This document shows, piece after piece, positions 10,066-21,755 of a stretch of DNA of 28,762 nucleotides. The stretch's first letter is position 1. Every line of letters begins with the position of its first letter. The notes under the pieces are model-generated. The model ran no database searches. It was not told the origin of the DNA and worked only from the letters and a program-made list of their open reading frames with translations. Both the position numbers and the translations under genes were made by a program. The stretch comes from Protostelium mycophagum (lineage: Eukaryota; Evosea; Variosea; Protosteliida; Protosteliaceae): the NCBI GenBank assembly GCA_002081555.1, contig MZNV01001761.1, positions 1-28,762 on the forward strand, written 5' to 3'.

Positions 10066-12503
10066 ATGAACACGACGAAGGTGGGCATAAAGACATCATG
10101 AGAGCTGAAAGTAGTAGAAGGACATTCAGAAGTCGACGATCATTCGATCCGGCTACATGAAAAAGCGGAGTGGAACCAGAGCTCAAGGCTGGCGAAGTCG
10201 ATATTGTGTCCTCTTTCACGATCAACTGGCATATTGTCAAGATGACGTAAGCCGAACAATTGATGTCACTGATCACGACTGATCATCGAAGAAATCACTC
10301 GTCAAGGGCTCGATCATCCTCGAGTCATTTGAGGTATGCCATCTTCCAGAGTTCACATTCACTTTATAACCAGATCAGATCGTCGATTCCAATAAGCCCA
10401 CCCAATTCGAATTCAGACACATTGCAAGATCGAGAAAAAGTTATTACTTTGACGCCAACAATCCAGAAGATAAGAGGTTGTGGCTTGCAGCGCTGGCAAG
10501 TCTCAAGCCAAAATTACCTGCAGAGGGAACCCGCTTTGTGCCAAAATCAACGAAACTGGTGGTGTCCCCTTCGGATATCCAAATTTCGAATAGCTGTGAG
10601 AATTTTCTGTCCGGAAGAAAATATTCTAATTTTTCTCAGCTCTTGGACAGACGGGATTCTTCCACGCGTGCATGAGAAAGACCGAAAAGGTTAGAAAAAA
10701 TATGTCAGCATTTTTTTAAAGAAGAAGGTTGCCGTGAAGCCTTTAAGAGGTCTGAAAGCACCCATGAAAGAGAAAGATTTCGAACGTCTGAACGAATCTA
10801 TATTGGATCTTGTACAAGCGGACGGCCCTGGCATAACCAAAGTGGTGGGTGAATTTTCCCACCAGAACTGAGATTTTAAATTTTGAAGCTTGGAGTTACC
10901 GTGCACGACGAATGCATCAACCTGATCGTCAGCCCGATTGAGGGTGTTCCCTTGACAGAGACTTTCCACAAGAGAGATCAAGTTCTAAATATAGAACTTC
11001 TCATAAAGATTTGTGAAGGGGTGCAGACATTGCACGAAGCCGGCCTGTCTCATGGATATTTGCGGGTGGGAATTTTATCGTTGTAGATTGAGGATTTAGC
11101 GTTGTAGTCAGAAAATACTTACGTGAAGAATGGAGAAGTGAGATTGACGGACTATTGGAATTCTGTTTTAAGAAGAAGACTCCCCAAGTTAGACGAAGTA
11201 CAATCTGACCGTTACATCGCGCCAGGTAGATTTTGGCACGAAATGAAAACATTTGAATTTCAAATTGAACATTGTAGAAATTCACAACGGGTCCACTCTC
11301 AAAGACTTTGAGTCTTTGAAACGACACGATATTTACGCTTTTGGAATAATGTAATCATCATTATCATTTTTGAATTTAATTTACAATTGTAGAACTTGGG
11401 AGTTGTGCATGTGCACAGAAGCTTGGGCAGGTAGAGATGCAATGCAAGTGAAAGAGGCTGTTATAAACCGACAGCGTCCCACTCTACCGTCAGATCTCAC
11501 TCTCGGACCCATCATCAGCAGGTGAATTATTTTGTTCTCCGACATCTGATGGCTTGTAGATGCTGGGTTGATGATCCCAATCACCGCCCGTCATTCGCGA
11601 CAATCTACGATGAGCTTGAAGCGCTAAGTAAGGCAGATGCTTCACCTCGAACCATCAGAAATGCGAATCCGCTTGATAGCCAGTCTGTGGAGAACCGGTC
11701 TGTCTTGATGGGGAGTCATCAACTACAAGTTGGTGACAGTTTTGAGATCTGCACCTTCACTGTCCCGAAAACTCCCGAGGAGGTCGTATTGGAAATGTTC
11801 AACGACAAATATGTGTATTGGCATGATTTCACCGATAATGTGAGTCATCATATGGATGTGCATTCACAATTCGGAATGACATGCGGCACAGTTGGAGGAC
11901 CTCTTAGATGCTCAATTGTCGGATTTGGAGAAGATCAAACATCTTCTCGTCCAACAAGGAATGAACAAAATTCCGCTCGACAAGTGGATGCAATTTTCGG
12001 ATTGGTTCAGACCCCTCGCGAGGGAGGGAGACAAGAGGTATTATCAGAGATTTTTCGCAGAAGAGTTGACTTGTACAGTGACCCCTCGTCCTTCAAATTC
12101 TCGCAAATTTCATCAATTGTGGGATACACTTGGTTTCTGGGACACTCCAGTGCGGAAGTCTGCCGGTTACATCTGGAAGGGAGTCAAAAGGATGGTCTCT
12201 GGTTAATGAGATTCTCCAGTTCTCCAGGGTGCTACACTCTGTCCGCCATCCACGCGGGGGTGATTTTTCCATCATGATTGTTGTAGATGGCTGATCTGCA
12301 CAAAGGTCGTGTGTCATTGGCGCATCACGATGATGAGGCAAAACAAACACTTTCTTTTCAAATTTGAAGGCAAATTATTTCCGAGCCTCTTGGATATCGT
12401 GGACTTCTACAGAAACGAATTGATACCAGTTTTGGGTATACCTACGTTCAAACTAACAACTCCATTCGTGCCAGTCCAACAACTACAATATGCCACATTA
12501 TAA
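10066..12503 (+). CDS. PH-pseudokinase-SH2 signalling protein
   Basis: Spliced by eye this is a three-domain signalling protein. The likely start is ATG 10066, followed by a PH domain (GYMKKRSG, GWRSRYCVLF near 10150-10210, FEIVDSNK, then DKRLWLAALASLK near 10470). A protein-kinase fold follows: VAVK lysine near 10735, HEAGLSHGYLRSEN near 11050 (the HRD motif reads HGY, so the catalytic Asp is lost), RLTDYW in place of DFG, APE-type YIAPE, and RCWVDDPNHRPSF near 11560-11590. An SH2 domain closes the protein: WFLGHSSAEV near 12130, then DGLWLMRFSSSPGCYTLS with the phosphotyrosine-binding Arg in the position of FLVR, and FPSLLDIVDFY near 12390. Kinase followed by SH2 recalls the SHK kinases of Dictyostelium. 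Stop at 12501-12503. It is probably a phosphotyrosine-reading scaffold. Introns at 11066-11107 and 12260-12305 hold GTTGTAGAT copies. Confidence 0.85.
11066..11107 (+). repeat. 42-nt intron carrying two motif copies
   Basis: This intron of the PH-pseudokinase-SH2 gene holds ATCGTTGTAGAT at its centre (11080-11088 for the 9-mer) and ends with GCGTTGTAG, so the second copy is itself the 3' splice site. The join gives an uninterrupted kinase catalytic-loop region (HGYLRSENTYVK). Confidence 0.75.
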
Positions 12504-12508
12504 ATAAA
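12503..12508 (+). terminator. Poly(A) signal at the stop of the PH-pseudokinase-SH2 gene
   Basis: AATAAA begins at the last base of the TAA stop (12501-12503). Use is inferred. Confidence 0.4.
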
Positions 12509-12674
12509 TTATTTGAAAAGCTTTGTCTCGGTGGTGTGCAGTGGCGCAATTGGTGGAAAGAATTTTGAAAATTGAAAGATTACAAGTCGGTCTGACGTCA
12601 TCATAGAGATTTCATGGAAATTTAAAGGTGCCTGGTTGCCAGCGCAACGAGAATATAAACGTTCCCATAATTAT

Positions 12675-12680
12675 TTTATT
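12675..12680 (-). terminator. Poly(A) signal overlapping the stop of the propeller/solenoid gene
   Basis: The minus strand ends AAAAAATAAAATAA; the stop TAA (12678-12676) lies inside AATAAA. This gene converges on the + strand gene that stops at 12503, leaving only 172 bp for both 3' ends. Confidence 0.4.
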
Positions 12681-15600
12681 TTTTGGACCTTCTTGTGCTG
12701 ATCGGGACGAAATCTGGGTTGATCAAACTTCCTGATGTATATGGTGCAGACTTGATAGGTGTCATTGCCGCTGGACTCGTGAATCCTCCCTGGAAAAATC
12801 AGCGAGATTTCCCCGAAAGTCTGATCTACAACTGTGTAGTCACCTGGTTTCTTTTGATACGTTCGTGGGGGGTTCTTGGAAGGACAGTCTTTGATGTTGG
12901 TGTCGACATGAAGCCCGGAGTTCTGCCCTCCGGAGTTCTGAAACCCACCGACTTGGTCGAATTTTCTCTGTCTTGTTTGCGCACTACAACCGGGTCAAAT
13001 AAATTTGGCGGGAAAATGTTTACGTGAGGATTTGGCGGGGGTTTTGATCGCGGGGGAGGGGAGGTGCGCACTCCTTCTCTGGCTGGTGGGGCTCTGACGT
13101 GTGATGACTGTGTTACTTGCGGGCATGGCGTTCTTTAGAACACTCTTCCTGCCCTCCAATTGATGTGGTGATGGTACCACCACCCCCTGCTCTCTCAACT
13201 ACAACCCGTCAGATCACGTGTCCGAAATTTCCCCGAAATTTCGGTGACCTTTACCTGAGTGAAATTCCTCTTCGGTGTCTCGACCTCATGACGCTTGATC
13301 ATGTGGACACCATTTGCAATGTGATTCATTATGGGATGGCTGTTTGTGTTCTCTGTGAATGGAACTTCCGTGTACCTGCCTCTGGACATCAAATATAGTG
13401 CTCTGTCGTCATGGTGACCCAATTGTGACAATATTTCCAGGAATCCAGACTCTTCCTGGGAAGTGAGGGAAGTCTGCATCAAGAGTCCCAAAAGACGTCG
13501 ATCTAAGGTCTTTAGAGGTTGTAGATAGACAAAAAAGGCGGGAAAATTACTTTGTACGGCGGTGGTGACGATAATATCAAAGAGGGAGGGGTCCTCTTCT
13601 TCTCTTGGTAATTCGTTGTAGTTCCTCTGCATCTCATCAGTTGATGCTTTGGAGTTGCCATGGCAGCCCCGGGAGTTTCATTAAAATAAAACAAATACTC
13701 ACGTGTAATTGTAGAGCTTGTTGAAGTTCGAGATGTGACAGCAATATCTTTGCAATTAATTGGGCCTCCGCGTATGTTTGTATGGCTAAAGGGAGACACT
13801 TGTAGATCCACAAACATTCCTGGAGATTTCAACGAACTTTCACACTTTTCCGCGAAAAATCACCTTCGTGGCACCGAGGCTGCAGAGGTTTTGCATAATG
13901 GAGGACATGATATTGTGACGGCTGCTGACGTCTAAGCTGTCACCCAGCGCATTACAACTCGCCGCCAAGTTCTGTAATTTTCCTTGCAGAACATTCTCTG
14001 AGAATTTTTTCAGAAGATGTCTTGTTGTAGATTGTCAAAAAATAAAATTCACTTCTTCAAAAAATTCATCGTTGTAGATGAGTAGACTGACAGGTTGTAG
14101 ATAGACATAAAACTTACCGGCTGGATGGTCCCAAGCGCTGTCTATGGTGTGTATGCACCTGATGAATTGTTGTACTGATTTGGACAACATAAAATATCCA
14201 GCGAAATGCTCCAGTTCTCTCTCCATGTCTAAATCTAACATCACATAATAAACGTGAAAAGTCAAGGAAATCTCACGTCTACAACGAGACAGATCGTATT
14301 TTGTCATTTTCACAGCTATGCTGCATTATTTTTCTTCGGCATACAAAGTATTATGAGACCAAAATTGCGGAAAAGAATGATTAGAAAGGTGATGTAAGGA
14401 TATCATGTAGAGTTTGATCATCATGTCAGCAGGATGTCCTTGATGGAAGATGTATAAAAGTAATCTGATGTCCTGTGAGAAGTCGATCTCCGTATCCATC
14501 ACGGAATCGATCAGCTCATCAAAGATGAGCCTGCAGCCTCTTTGGTTTGCCGCCTGTGACCTGCTGTTGTAGCGGGAATCGCTCTGGGAAAGGGAAGTAG
14601 AGAGGTATTTTTCGAACCATAATGTCGTCTCTAAATACTGAAAGTCTTCAGAAAATGTCTTGTGGTCATGTGTTTTTCAAAGCTTTTTTTTAACGTGTTG
14701 TGTCAGGGTGTGTTTGCGCAGTGGAACCATAAAAAGTACAGGAAATATATTACTGTGAGAAAAAGCCAGTGAAAATATTACTCGGTTCGGTTTTGGTGTC
14801 TTGGTTGCGGCAAAGCCGCCAAGACGAAATTGTACAGACAATAAGAGTACACTTTGACAGCCGGTTACATTACTTCTTACCTGTGCGGACCTCTGGATAT
14901 CCTCTATATTCGATCTGAGCTCTTCCTCCCCCTTCTTTGTGGTAACGATAGCCTCTAATTGTCCCAAAATAGCATACAGCTCCATGGATCTATGTTTATT
15001 ATTTTTAGACAATTTTTTATGTTTTTCCGACAGAGATTCGGAGCGACATTATGCAACGTTGTAGATGACGACAAACCTCGAGAAATAAGAGTCATATTTT
15101 GCAAATGTAGATCTATCCAAATCTCCAACTTCGTGCATGTCCCCAACTGTCACAGTGAGATCCTATCCGGTTGTAGATAGGTCAGACTTACGTGCTTTCT
15201 GTGTCTTTTCTATGTACTTTCTGGCCCACACGACGACATAACCGAGGAAGTGTGCCTCTTGAAGAACGCTTGGATCATCGGCAGTTAAAATATCTCCATT
15301 TTCCTGATTTTTTCAATATTTTTGAGATATTTTCAAGCTTGTTTTCAGAAAAAATACAGATTTCTGCAAGTTTTGTTTGGAATTTCTGTTGTAATAAAAA
15401 TAAAACAGTTTTCAAAGAGTAAATACAATTTTTTGTTTTGGAATTCTATTAAGAAATAAAGATGATTGTTGATTACTTGGTTCTGAATGGAGCTGATGAT
15501 GCGGCATATCCATGCAGTCTGATTGTTTCTGATGCACAATGACATCACTTTAGAGATGACTTCCTCGTTTGTAAACTCTAAAATATTCTTGTTGTGTGTC

Positions 15601-17632
15601 AATCCGTTCTGCAAAAAGTGAACAAAATCCAATTATAGCCGAAAATTTGTGGAAATTTCACCTTCTGGCATTCGCGCAAGAATTTTCTGAGATCATTCCA
15701 CTGTATCGGTAAAGACATCTCGTCGAGACGTCTCAGGATATTTTGTTGTGGGCTCAATAAATTGTACTTTGCGATGGTGTTTGGTAAGAGATGGTGGTAG
15801 TCAAAAGAGTAAGGTCGGGCACCTCTCTTGCCGTCCGCTGATCTATTTATCCTTATTTTGGAATCCTGCGCAGGTTCATTCATTGTAGATACGATTGTAG
15901 ATCTGATTGTAAAGGCAGATTTCAAATTTCAAATTTTTAAACCAATAAAATGGTGGGAATACTAACCAGGATGTTGGCAGAAAGCTTCGGGATGTCGAAT
16001 AGCAGAGACGAAGAAGCACTGTGTGAAAATTCATTCTTGCCGCTCAATGCATGCGCATCATCTCCAGCATCATAACTCTCCAATAATATCTTAGAGTCTC
16101 TGTACACGTCATCACTTTGCATCTGATGTCGATGACCCACCCTGATCTACCCTGCCACTGCCATACCATCGCTGCACAAGCATATCCCGCCTCCTTGTCG
16201 ACGCTCATGTTCATCATGTCCTCTTCGTGGTCTCCCGCCAATTCTTCGTCGACAAAAGACTGACACCCCCTCACCTTCCAAACACCCCCCGCCACTTCTG
16301 CAGGGGAGTAGCTGGCTTTTGTGCTGACCGTCTTATTTGTACCGAGATAGATCTGGTACAATGTAGAGACATCAGCAGTAGAGTTGTTTGGTGGACCTGT
16401 GACAACACGGAGCATGCTATACACATCACTAGCTGAAAGTGTCAGAATGACATGTGGTGTCAATGGAATTACCGAGTTGTAGATGGCACATGAAGAGGAC
16501 GTGTTGCCGCGGTTTGATATCGTGATTTATCTTCAAGATGGACGTGTCATGCAAATTGACCAAAGTGACACCTCGATTAGTTTAATTTTCAAAATTGCAG
16601 TTTTCCCGCCAAATTTGTCGAAGAGTTCCTCACCTCCTAAATCATCTCCCACGGCCAAAAACGATTGGGTGGGGATGTCATAAAGACATGTGATGTTGGT
16701 GTTCTCCTGTCTATATTTCACTCTGTAAGCGGCGAGCGTGTTGGCATCTGCGTAGATACGAGAAAACTCGGAACGGTCATAGTTCCTCTGAACGTGATGG
16801 ACCTTGTATCTCTTCTGCTTGTAATTAATAATGAGTTGGATATCGTAACATCTCATCCACAAAGTGTATATTTTCCTTGTCGCGCGGCTCTGCCACAATA
16901 CAGAAATAAAAAGGTCTCTTCTTAACCCAATTTATTGTAGCGCGGTACTCTTACGCGACAAGCGTTGTCTAATTCCTGGTGCAAAACAGAGCTGCATATA
17001 AAAACTCTGTGGTTGTCGCCACAAGAGAAGAACAGTGGACATTACGTGTACGATAAAGTCATACTGACCGCTTCATTAGACAGGAAAACATCGTCAAAAT
17101 CCACGAATAAGAGCTCGGCATTCTTTTTGCCAACGATGATCGAGGCCTAAAATGTTTAAAAATGAAATCATAAAGATGGCGCCAAAACACATACCCCATC
17201 TCTGGTTTTATGAAAAGCCAATCGAGTGGGAATGATGTCTCCCAGAGAGATTCTCTTTCTGATCGTGTACTCCGAAAGCTCGATGATATGTAAAACTCCC
17301 TCCACTCCCACGCTCAAACTAACGAGCAGATGGGGTGTGCCCTTGAAGTCTATCTCTATAGCGTCTGAAATGTGGACATCATTCTCTTGTTCGAGTTGAA
17401 ACATGGCTCTTCGCTTTCCAGATGGCTGCTGATACACGTATAATTCATTTCCATAGGCGATCCATGCACGATTATCCCAACCTATGAAGCGACCTATAGA
17501 GAGAAACGTGTTCTGTCCATTAGAATTGTCGTTGATCTTTCTCCTCTCTGTCCCATCTTGGACTACTGTCCTCTCTGAGTTGTAGTTATCTTCTCCTACA
17601 GGTGGCTTCAGGGCAACCTCTATGTGTTCCAT
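12676..17632 (-). CDS. Large beta-propeller/alpha-solenoid protein, nucleoporin-like
   Basis: About 20 exons on the minus strand build a protein of roughly 1,100 residues. The start is ATG 17632 (MEHIEVALKPP). The N-terminal third looks like a WD/beta-propeller: GWDNRAWIAYGNELYVYQQP, HLLVSLSVGVEGVLHIIEL, IIVGKKNAELLFVDFDD. From about 15900 to 13300 it becomes helical (LLPNTIAKYNLLSPQQNILR, ENGDILTADDP, YLETTLWFEKYLSTSLSQSD, LEHFAGYFMLSKSVQQFIR, AEAQLIAKILLSHLELQQAL). The tail (13200-12676) is disordered and rich in SP/TP sites (LPSPAIKTPAKSS, RTPEGRTPGFMSTPTSKT), ending in ISTRRSKK. Propeller plus solenoid is the layout of nuclear-pore and coat scaffold proteins such as Nup133 or ELYS; ELYS also has a long disordered basic tail. 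The identification is structural inference, not a motif match. The exon join near 17020 is uncertain. Introns here hold at least nine motif copies. Confidence 0.62.
14024..14102. repeat. Cluster of three GTTGTAGAT copies in one intron
   Basis: Copies at 14024, 14071 and 14094 lie in one intron of the minus-strand propeller/solenoid gene, all antisense to that gene. The last one is part of GGTTGTAGATAGACA (14093-14107), which recurs exactly at 13517-13531 in the next downstream intron of the same gene. Confidence 0.75.
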
Positions 17633-17887
17633 CGTTTGATCACGATATGAGATCACAACAGCGAATTTAAATTTTCAAGAAAAATTTAATTTTTGCCAGT
17701 TTTCAAACATTGATTTTTTCAGCATAAAAAAACAGGGAGATTTTGATGAGCCAGCACAGGCGCCGTCGAGAGAATCAATCTGCAATACCTATGATTTTTG
17801 CCTCAAGAGGAGTTGCAGGTATATTTGGATATAAAAGAACTATTGAATAGATATAATTATTTTTATTGCTGTACATGTTGCCTGATG

Positions 17888-19579
17888 TTATTCTTCGGCA
17901 AGACTGACCTGCAGCATGTGCAAGTCTGAGGGAAGGTCCCACAGCTTGAGGATCTTCAGTCCCACGCTGTCAAATAACTCTTCCCACTCATTCCTTCGCC
18001 TTTCTAATGCGCCTGAAAAATTCAGTGAAGATTTACAAAAGAATCTTACCAAGGAACATCATCTGGCTGTCCAATGAGAAATTAAAATTTCCTACTACTC
18101 CTCCAGATTTCAATAATGGCCATTTGAAAAGCCCTGATTAGATTAGATTAGATCATCACCATTTGAAAAACAATCTAGCAGCAAGGTAGATCTACAAAAA
18201 AGTCTTACCGGGTTCATCTGGTGCTGCTGTGTCGGTAGTCGGAAGTACTCGGTCTAAAATGAACAGGTGAACCTTCGCACTCAGCGCTCTCTTTAGATGC
18301 GTCAGAATGACCTTCGCCTGCTCATCTCCCCAATCATGTATGATGTGTCTCATGACAATGCCATCAATGTCTTTTGTGTACGACTCGGGAAGAGGGGCGA
18401 AGAAGTCGTGCTCATGAAAAGTAATTCGATTGGACCGTATGAGTTCCTGATTAGAGGGCAATGCCTTTGCCGTGCTGATGGTGTGGGGAAGATCAAGTAC
18501 AGTGAAATTGGTACCTTCATGTGCTCTGATTATAGAGGATGCAAGACCTGTCAAGAGTATTTATCGCTTCAAAGGGCGAAAAAGATATGATTCACCTCCA
18601 AGTCCACCTCCTAAATCGATGTAGCGCTTTCCGAGATCCTTCCAAGGAATAAATTGGACTTGAATGGGAGTGAGGAATGTATCTGCAAACAACATCGCTT
18701 CATTGAATCTACAGTTTTGAGTGCATCTACAACGAGACAGTTTCATCAATCTGCTCACCTCTTCATCCTCTCTGGCTTCAATTTCCAAAAATCGATTTTA
18801 AAGCCAAAAGCAGCCTCCATCACATTGTGTGGTTTTTCACTTGGTTGTAAAGGTTTTGATCCTTCATCAACATCACCACTGAAGTATTGTCTCAGCATTC
18901 TGGGAACTGTACGCGCGTCAGGGTCGTGTCGACAAAAAACATCACAAGATGCACACCCTCTGGAGACTTTCCCAAGATCCACTCGGGAACACCAAAGCTC
19001 AGAGCTTCTGATTCGTCCGTAAAATGCAGCAGAAACTGCACCCATTCAGAAGTTGTTCCTCTGAAATGAAGTCACCTGCTTTGCGTAAGGAGCCAAGGCA
19101 ACCGCCACCGCTCGATTATTTGCGAATCGACCTGGCGTAACCTCTCTGAAGATGTGATTTGTGGATAGAAGCCTCATACATCTCTCTAGTGGATGAGCTA
19201 AGACAGTAGGACCTGATTCCTTGGCGATCTCTTCTGCTGTGCAGCCCTCCTTTTTATCTAGGCGTTTTAAAATGGAAGGGACGTCACAATATAATGTAGC
19301 CGCGAGGGCATTTGCACGATGGAAGATGGAGGCCGTTTCGATAAGAAGTTCTCCCGGCGCTTTCAACATCGCGTTGAGCATAGAAGAGGCAGAGATGAAG
19401 AGTCTAGCAGCTGAAGTGACAGCAACATCAGCCGTTGGAGGATCGATTGCGGGGTGAGGCGCGACTCGATCCATGGTGAAAGAAGTAATGCCTTCTGGAT
19501 GAGCCTCTAAAGCAGCTTCTATAATGTCAAGACTCTGATTGATCGTCCTTCTGAGCTCAGCAAAGACAGATGTGGACAT
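17888..19579 (-). CDS. O-methyltransferase (ASMT / plant-type class)
   Basis: A SAM-dependent O-methyltransferase of the acetylserotonin/hydroxyindole/plant class. The start is ATG 19579 (MSTSVFAELRR). The N-terminal dimerisation half includes ILKRLDKKEGCTAEEIAKE and LLSTNHIFREVTPGRFANN. The SAM-binding motif RYIDLGGGLGGES lies near 18610. The second motif is VLDLPHTISTAKALP near 18490. The catalytic signature MRHIIHDWGDEQAKVIL near 18320 contains the general-base His. HLFILDRVLP follows, then the final exon with ELFDSVGLKIL and stop at 17890-17888. Introns are short, for example 19036-19075 (40 nt) and the one around 18725, which carries CTCGTTGTAGATG. The substrate cannot be told. It shares an intergenic promoter of under 190 bp with the divergent EF-hand gene. 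Confidence 0.87.
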
Positions 19580-19766
19580 GGCTTTCAGTTTTGTTTTTTG
19601 GTTTCTGAAATGTGCTGACACAAAAGACATTTTCTGGCATTGCGGAGACTTTCGTGACATTTACATTTGTTACAGGGTACACTTACGTACAATTCCAGGT
19701 ACCTCTTTCTTCGAAACGAAAACATGAGCGACGACATGAACACTTCCAAACAACAACAAGAGAAAG
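19580..19766. promoter_or_regulatory. Divergent promoter between O-methyltransferase and EF-hand gene
   Basis: Only 187 bases separate the two start codons, so both promoters and 5' leaders fit here. An earlier + strand ATG at 19724 opens a frame that stops after 22 codons; it is a possible upstream ORF or is in the leader. No TATA box is obvious. Confidence 0.4.
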
Positions 19767-21755
19767 ATGGTCAACTCGAGATCCAACGATGAGAGCAAGA
19801 AACTGAAGAGAGCTGGGACTATGGAGGCCACTGCCGCAGAAGGAAAGGAGCTGTTAGAGAATGAAGGCTTCGATGGCAAAGGTGAGTCCTGCATCAATCT
19901 GATCCATCTCATCCGAACAGAACGTGAGACAAGACAAAAGAAGAGAATGAGAGAGGTCGTCGATGACCTTTTGGCACCCACGGCAAGAGCCGAAGAAGAG
20001 ATCTCAGAAGATGAGCTGGAGAAATACAAGAGCTCGTTGGCCATGGTCTTTCGTCTTTTCGACACAGACAAAAAGGGATGGATCGACAACAAACAACTCT
20101 CAGCCGCTTTAAGAAGGTGATCATCACCTACCATTGACCGTCATCATCTGACATTTTTTCAGCATGGGGAAGAAAGTGACAGCTGCAAAGGTTGCGAAGA
20201 TTTTTGAGGTCGCAGACAAAGAGAAGAGAGGGCGCATCAATTTGGAACAATTCACTCAATACATGCTTCAGAAACAGAAATTGAAATATGTAAGTTCTAT
20301 ATCCATATCTTTACAAAGTAAAACAATCACCTGAATATGGTAGGACAAGCCTAAAACCCTAAAACCGCCCCAAAAGCAGGAGAAAAAGGCAAAGAAAGAG
20401 AAGCCAGCAGTCAAAGAAGTGAAACAAGTGATTCAATCAAAGAAGACTGTCGTCCCCGAGTCAAATAATGTGGCGGAAGACAAAGGCGCTCATGCACTGA
20501 AGAGAGGACTCAGTATCACAGAGTTTTTCACTCCGTACGCAGGACTTCATGATGAGATCAGCACTGGAAACAAAGACAAGCATATGAATCCTATAGGTAT
20601 GTTTTATTTCTATTTATTTTGGTTAAAGACACCGTACAAAAGTTGTCATAGACACAAACGTGAATATGTTTTAATCGATAAAGGAAGAGGGTTTGACCTT
20701 GGAAGAGAGAGCGCGTTCGGCTTGTTTAGTGTCATCGTATTGAACTATCTGCAACAGGCCAGACACATCACGTGCGTAGCTTCCCGTTTGCATACTTCTG
20801 ACCTCTGCAGGGACGAGTTCACAAAGGCGTTGCAGACAAAGGGATTCACCGTCCTCATCACAGAGAGCGAGGACAAGTTTATAGAAGAACTAAACAACCA
20901 CGACCAAGCTTGGATCATCAGCTCTGACTCTAGCATAAAATGCCCCAAGATACATGAGGTGCTCTTGTCTATTTTGATCAACTCACAAAGTGTCTGACTT
21001 TGTAAGGTGGGCAAAGAGCTGAGAAAGTACCACGAATCGGGAAGAGGCATCGCTTTGTGGGCAGATAACGATCCGCTCTTTCATCACGCCAATATTCTCC
21101 TGACATATCTATACGAGAAAGACATCCGATTTATGGGCGACGACCACTGCAACCAGGTTCTGACCGTTGGAAATGGTTCAAAGAGGGGCCAGTTTTCGAG
21201 ACATCTGCTCACCACCGGGATCGTGAATTTACACGAAGGTGAGATAATATAGATTCTACTTACAGATTTTGGTTTACAAATCGCGCAGGCATGACAATTT
21301 GTCACTTGAACAAATTGACAAAAGAGATGCAAGTCCTCGGGACTTCTTCGGCAAATAGACCTTGTGTGGTGAGCGTCTTTTATTTGAAGGTCTAAATTTA
21401 ATCAAATGAAGGTCTACACCGAGCCAGCTTCAAACAGAGGGCCCATCATCTTAGATAGTGGATGGACAAAGTTGTACAAACAATACTGGGATGTGAATGC
21501 AGGAACAGAGAGATACGTGAGGAATATTGCGGTGTGGTTACTGTCTTTAGGTGTGTATATAACCTAATTATTTCATAATTTATACTGGTGCAATTGCTAA
21601 TATATTTAGACTTTAGAAGTAAAGTCGGCGCTCCGTTCAAGGGACCCATAGACACGGAGAACGCTAGCAACGTGGAGACCGAAAACATGCCTCAAACAAA
21701 AACAACAACAGTACAACAAGCAGAAGCCGTCACCGCTGAAATAAAGGCCAGATGA
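19767..21755 (+). CDS. EF-hand protein with a large unrecognised C-terminal domain
   Basis: The start is ATG 19767 (MVNSRSNDESKK). Two EF-hands follow a charged N-terminus: FRLFDTDKKGWIDNKQLSAAL near 20050-20110 and FEVADKEKRGRINLEQF near 20205-20260. Both loops are imperfect (Lys at loop positions usually held by Asp, Asn or Gly), so Ca2+ binding may be weak. A Lys-rich linker (KKAKKEKPAVKEVKQ) leads to about 330 residues read across introns at 20597-20683, near 20960, 21240, 21370 and 21551. Key stretches are GRGFDLGRESAFGLFSV, HITCVASRLH, AWIISSD, GRGIALWADNDPLFHHAN, LTTGIVNLHEGMTI, LDSGWTKLYKQYWDVNAGTERYV. Alternating strands and helices with GIALWADNDP recall a class-I glutamine-amidotransferase/ThuA-like fold, but no catalytic Cys-His pair was identified. 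The polar tail ends at TGA 21753-21755. No GTTGTAGAT copy occurs in this gene. Confidence 0.75.

Noticed and set aside
12039-12061. A 23-nt intron in the pseudokinase-SH2 gene
   Set aside because: A 41-nt intron from the same donor to the AG before TGACCCCT also restores the SH2 frame and matches the other intron sizes.
20597-20683. Coding read-through of 29 residues in the EF-hand gene
   Set aside because: The stretch is in frame and open, but it has good GT and AG ends, an aromatic and low-complexity translation, and its removal gives a smoother protein (NPIGRGFDLG).
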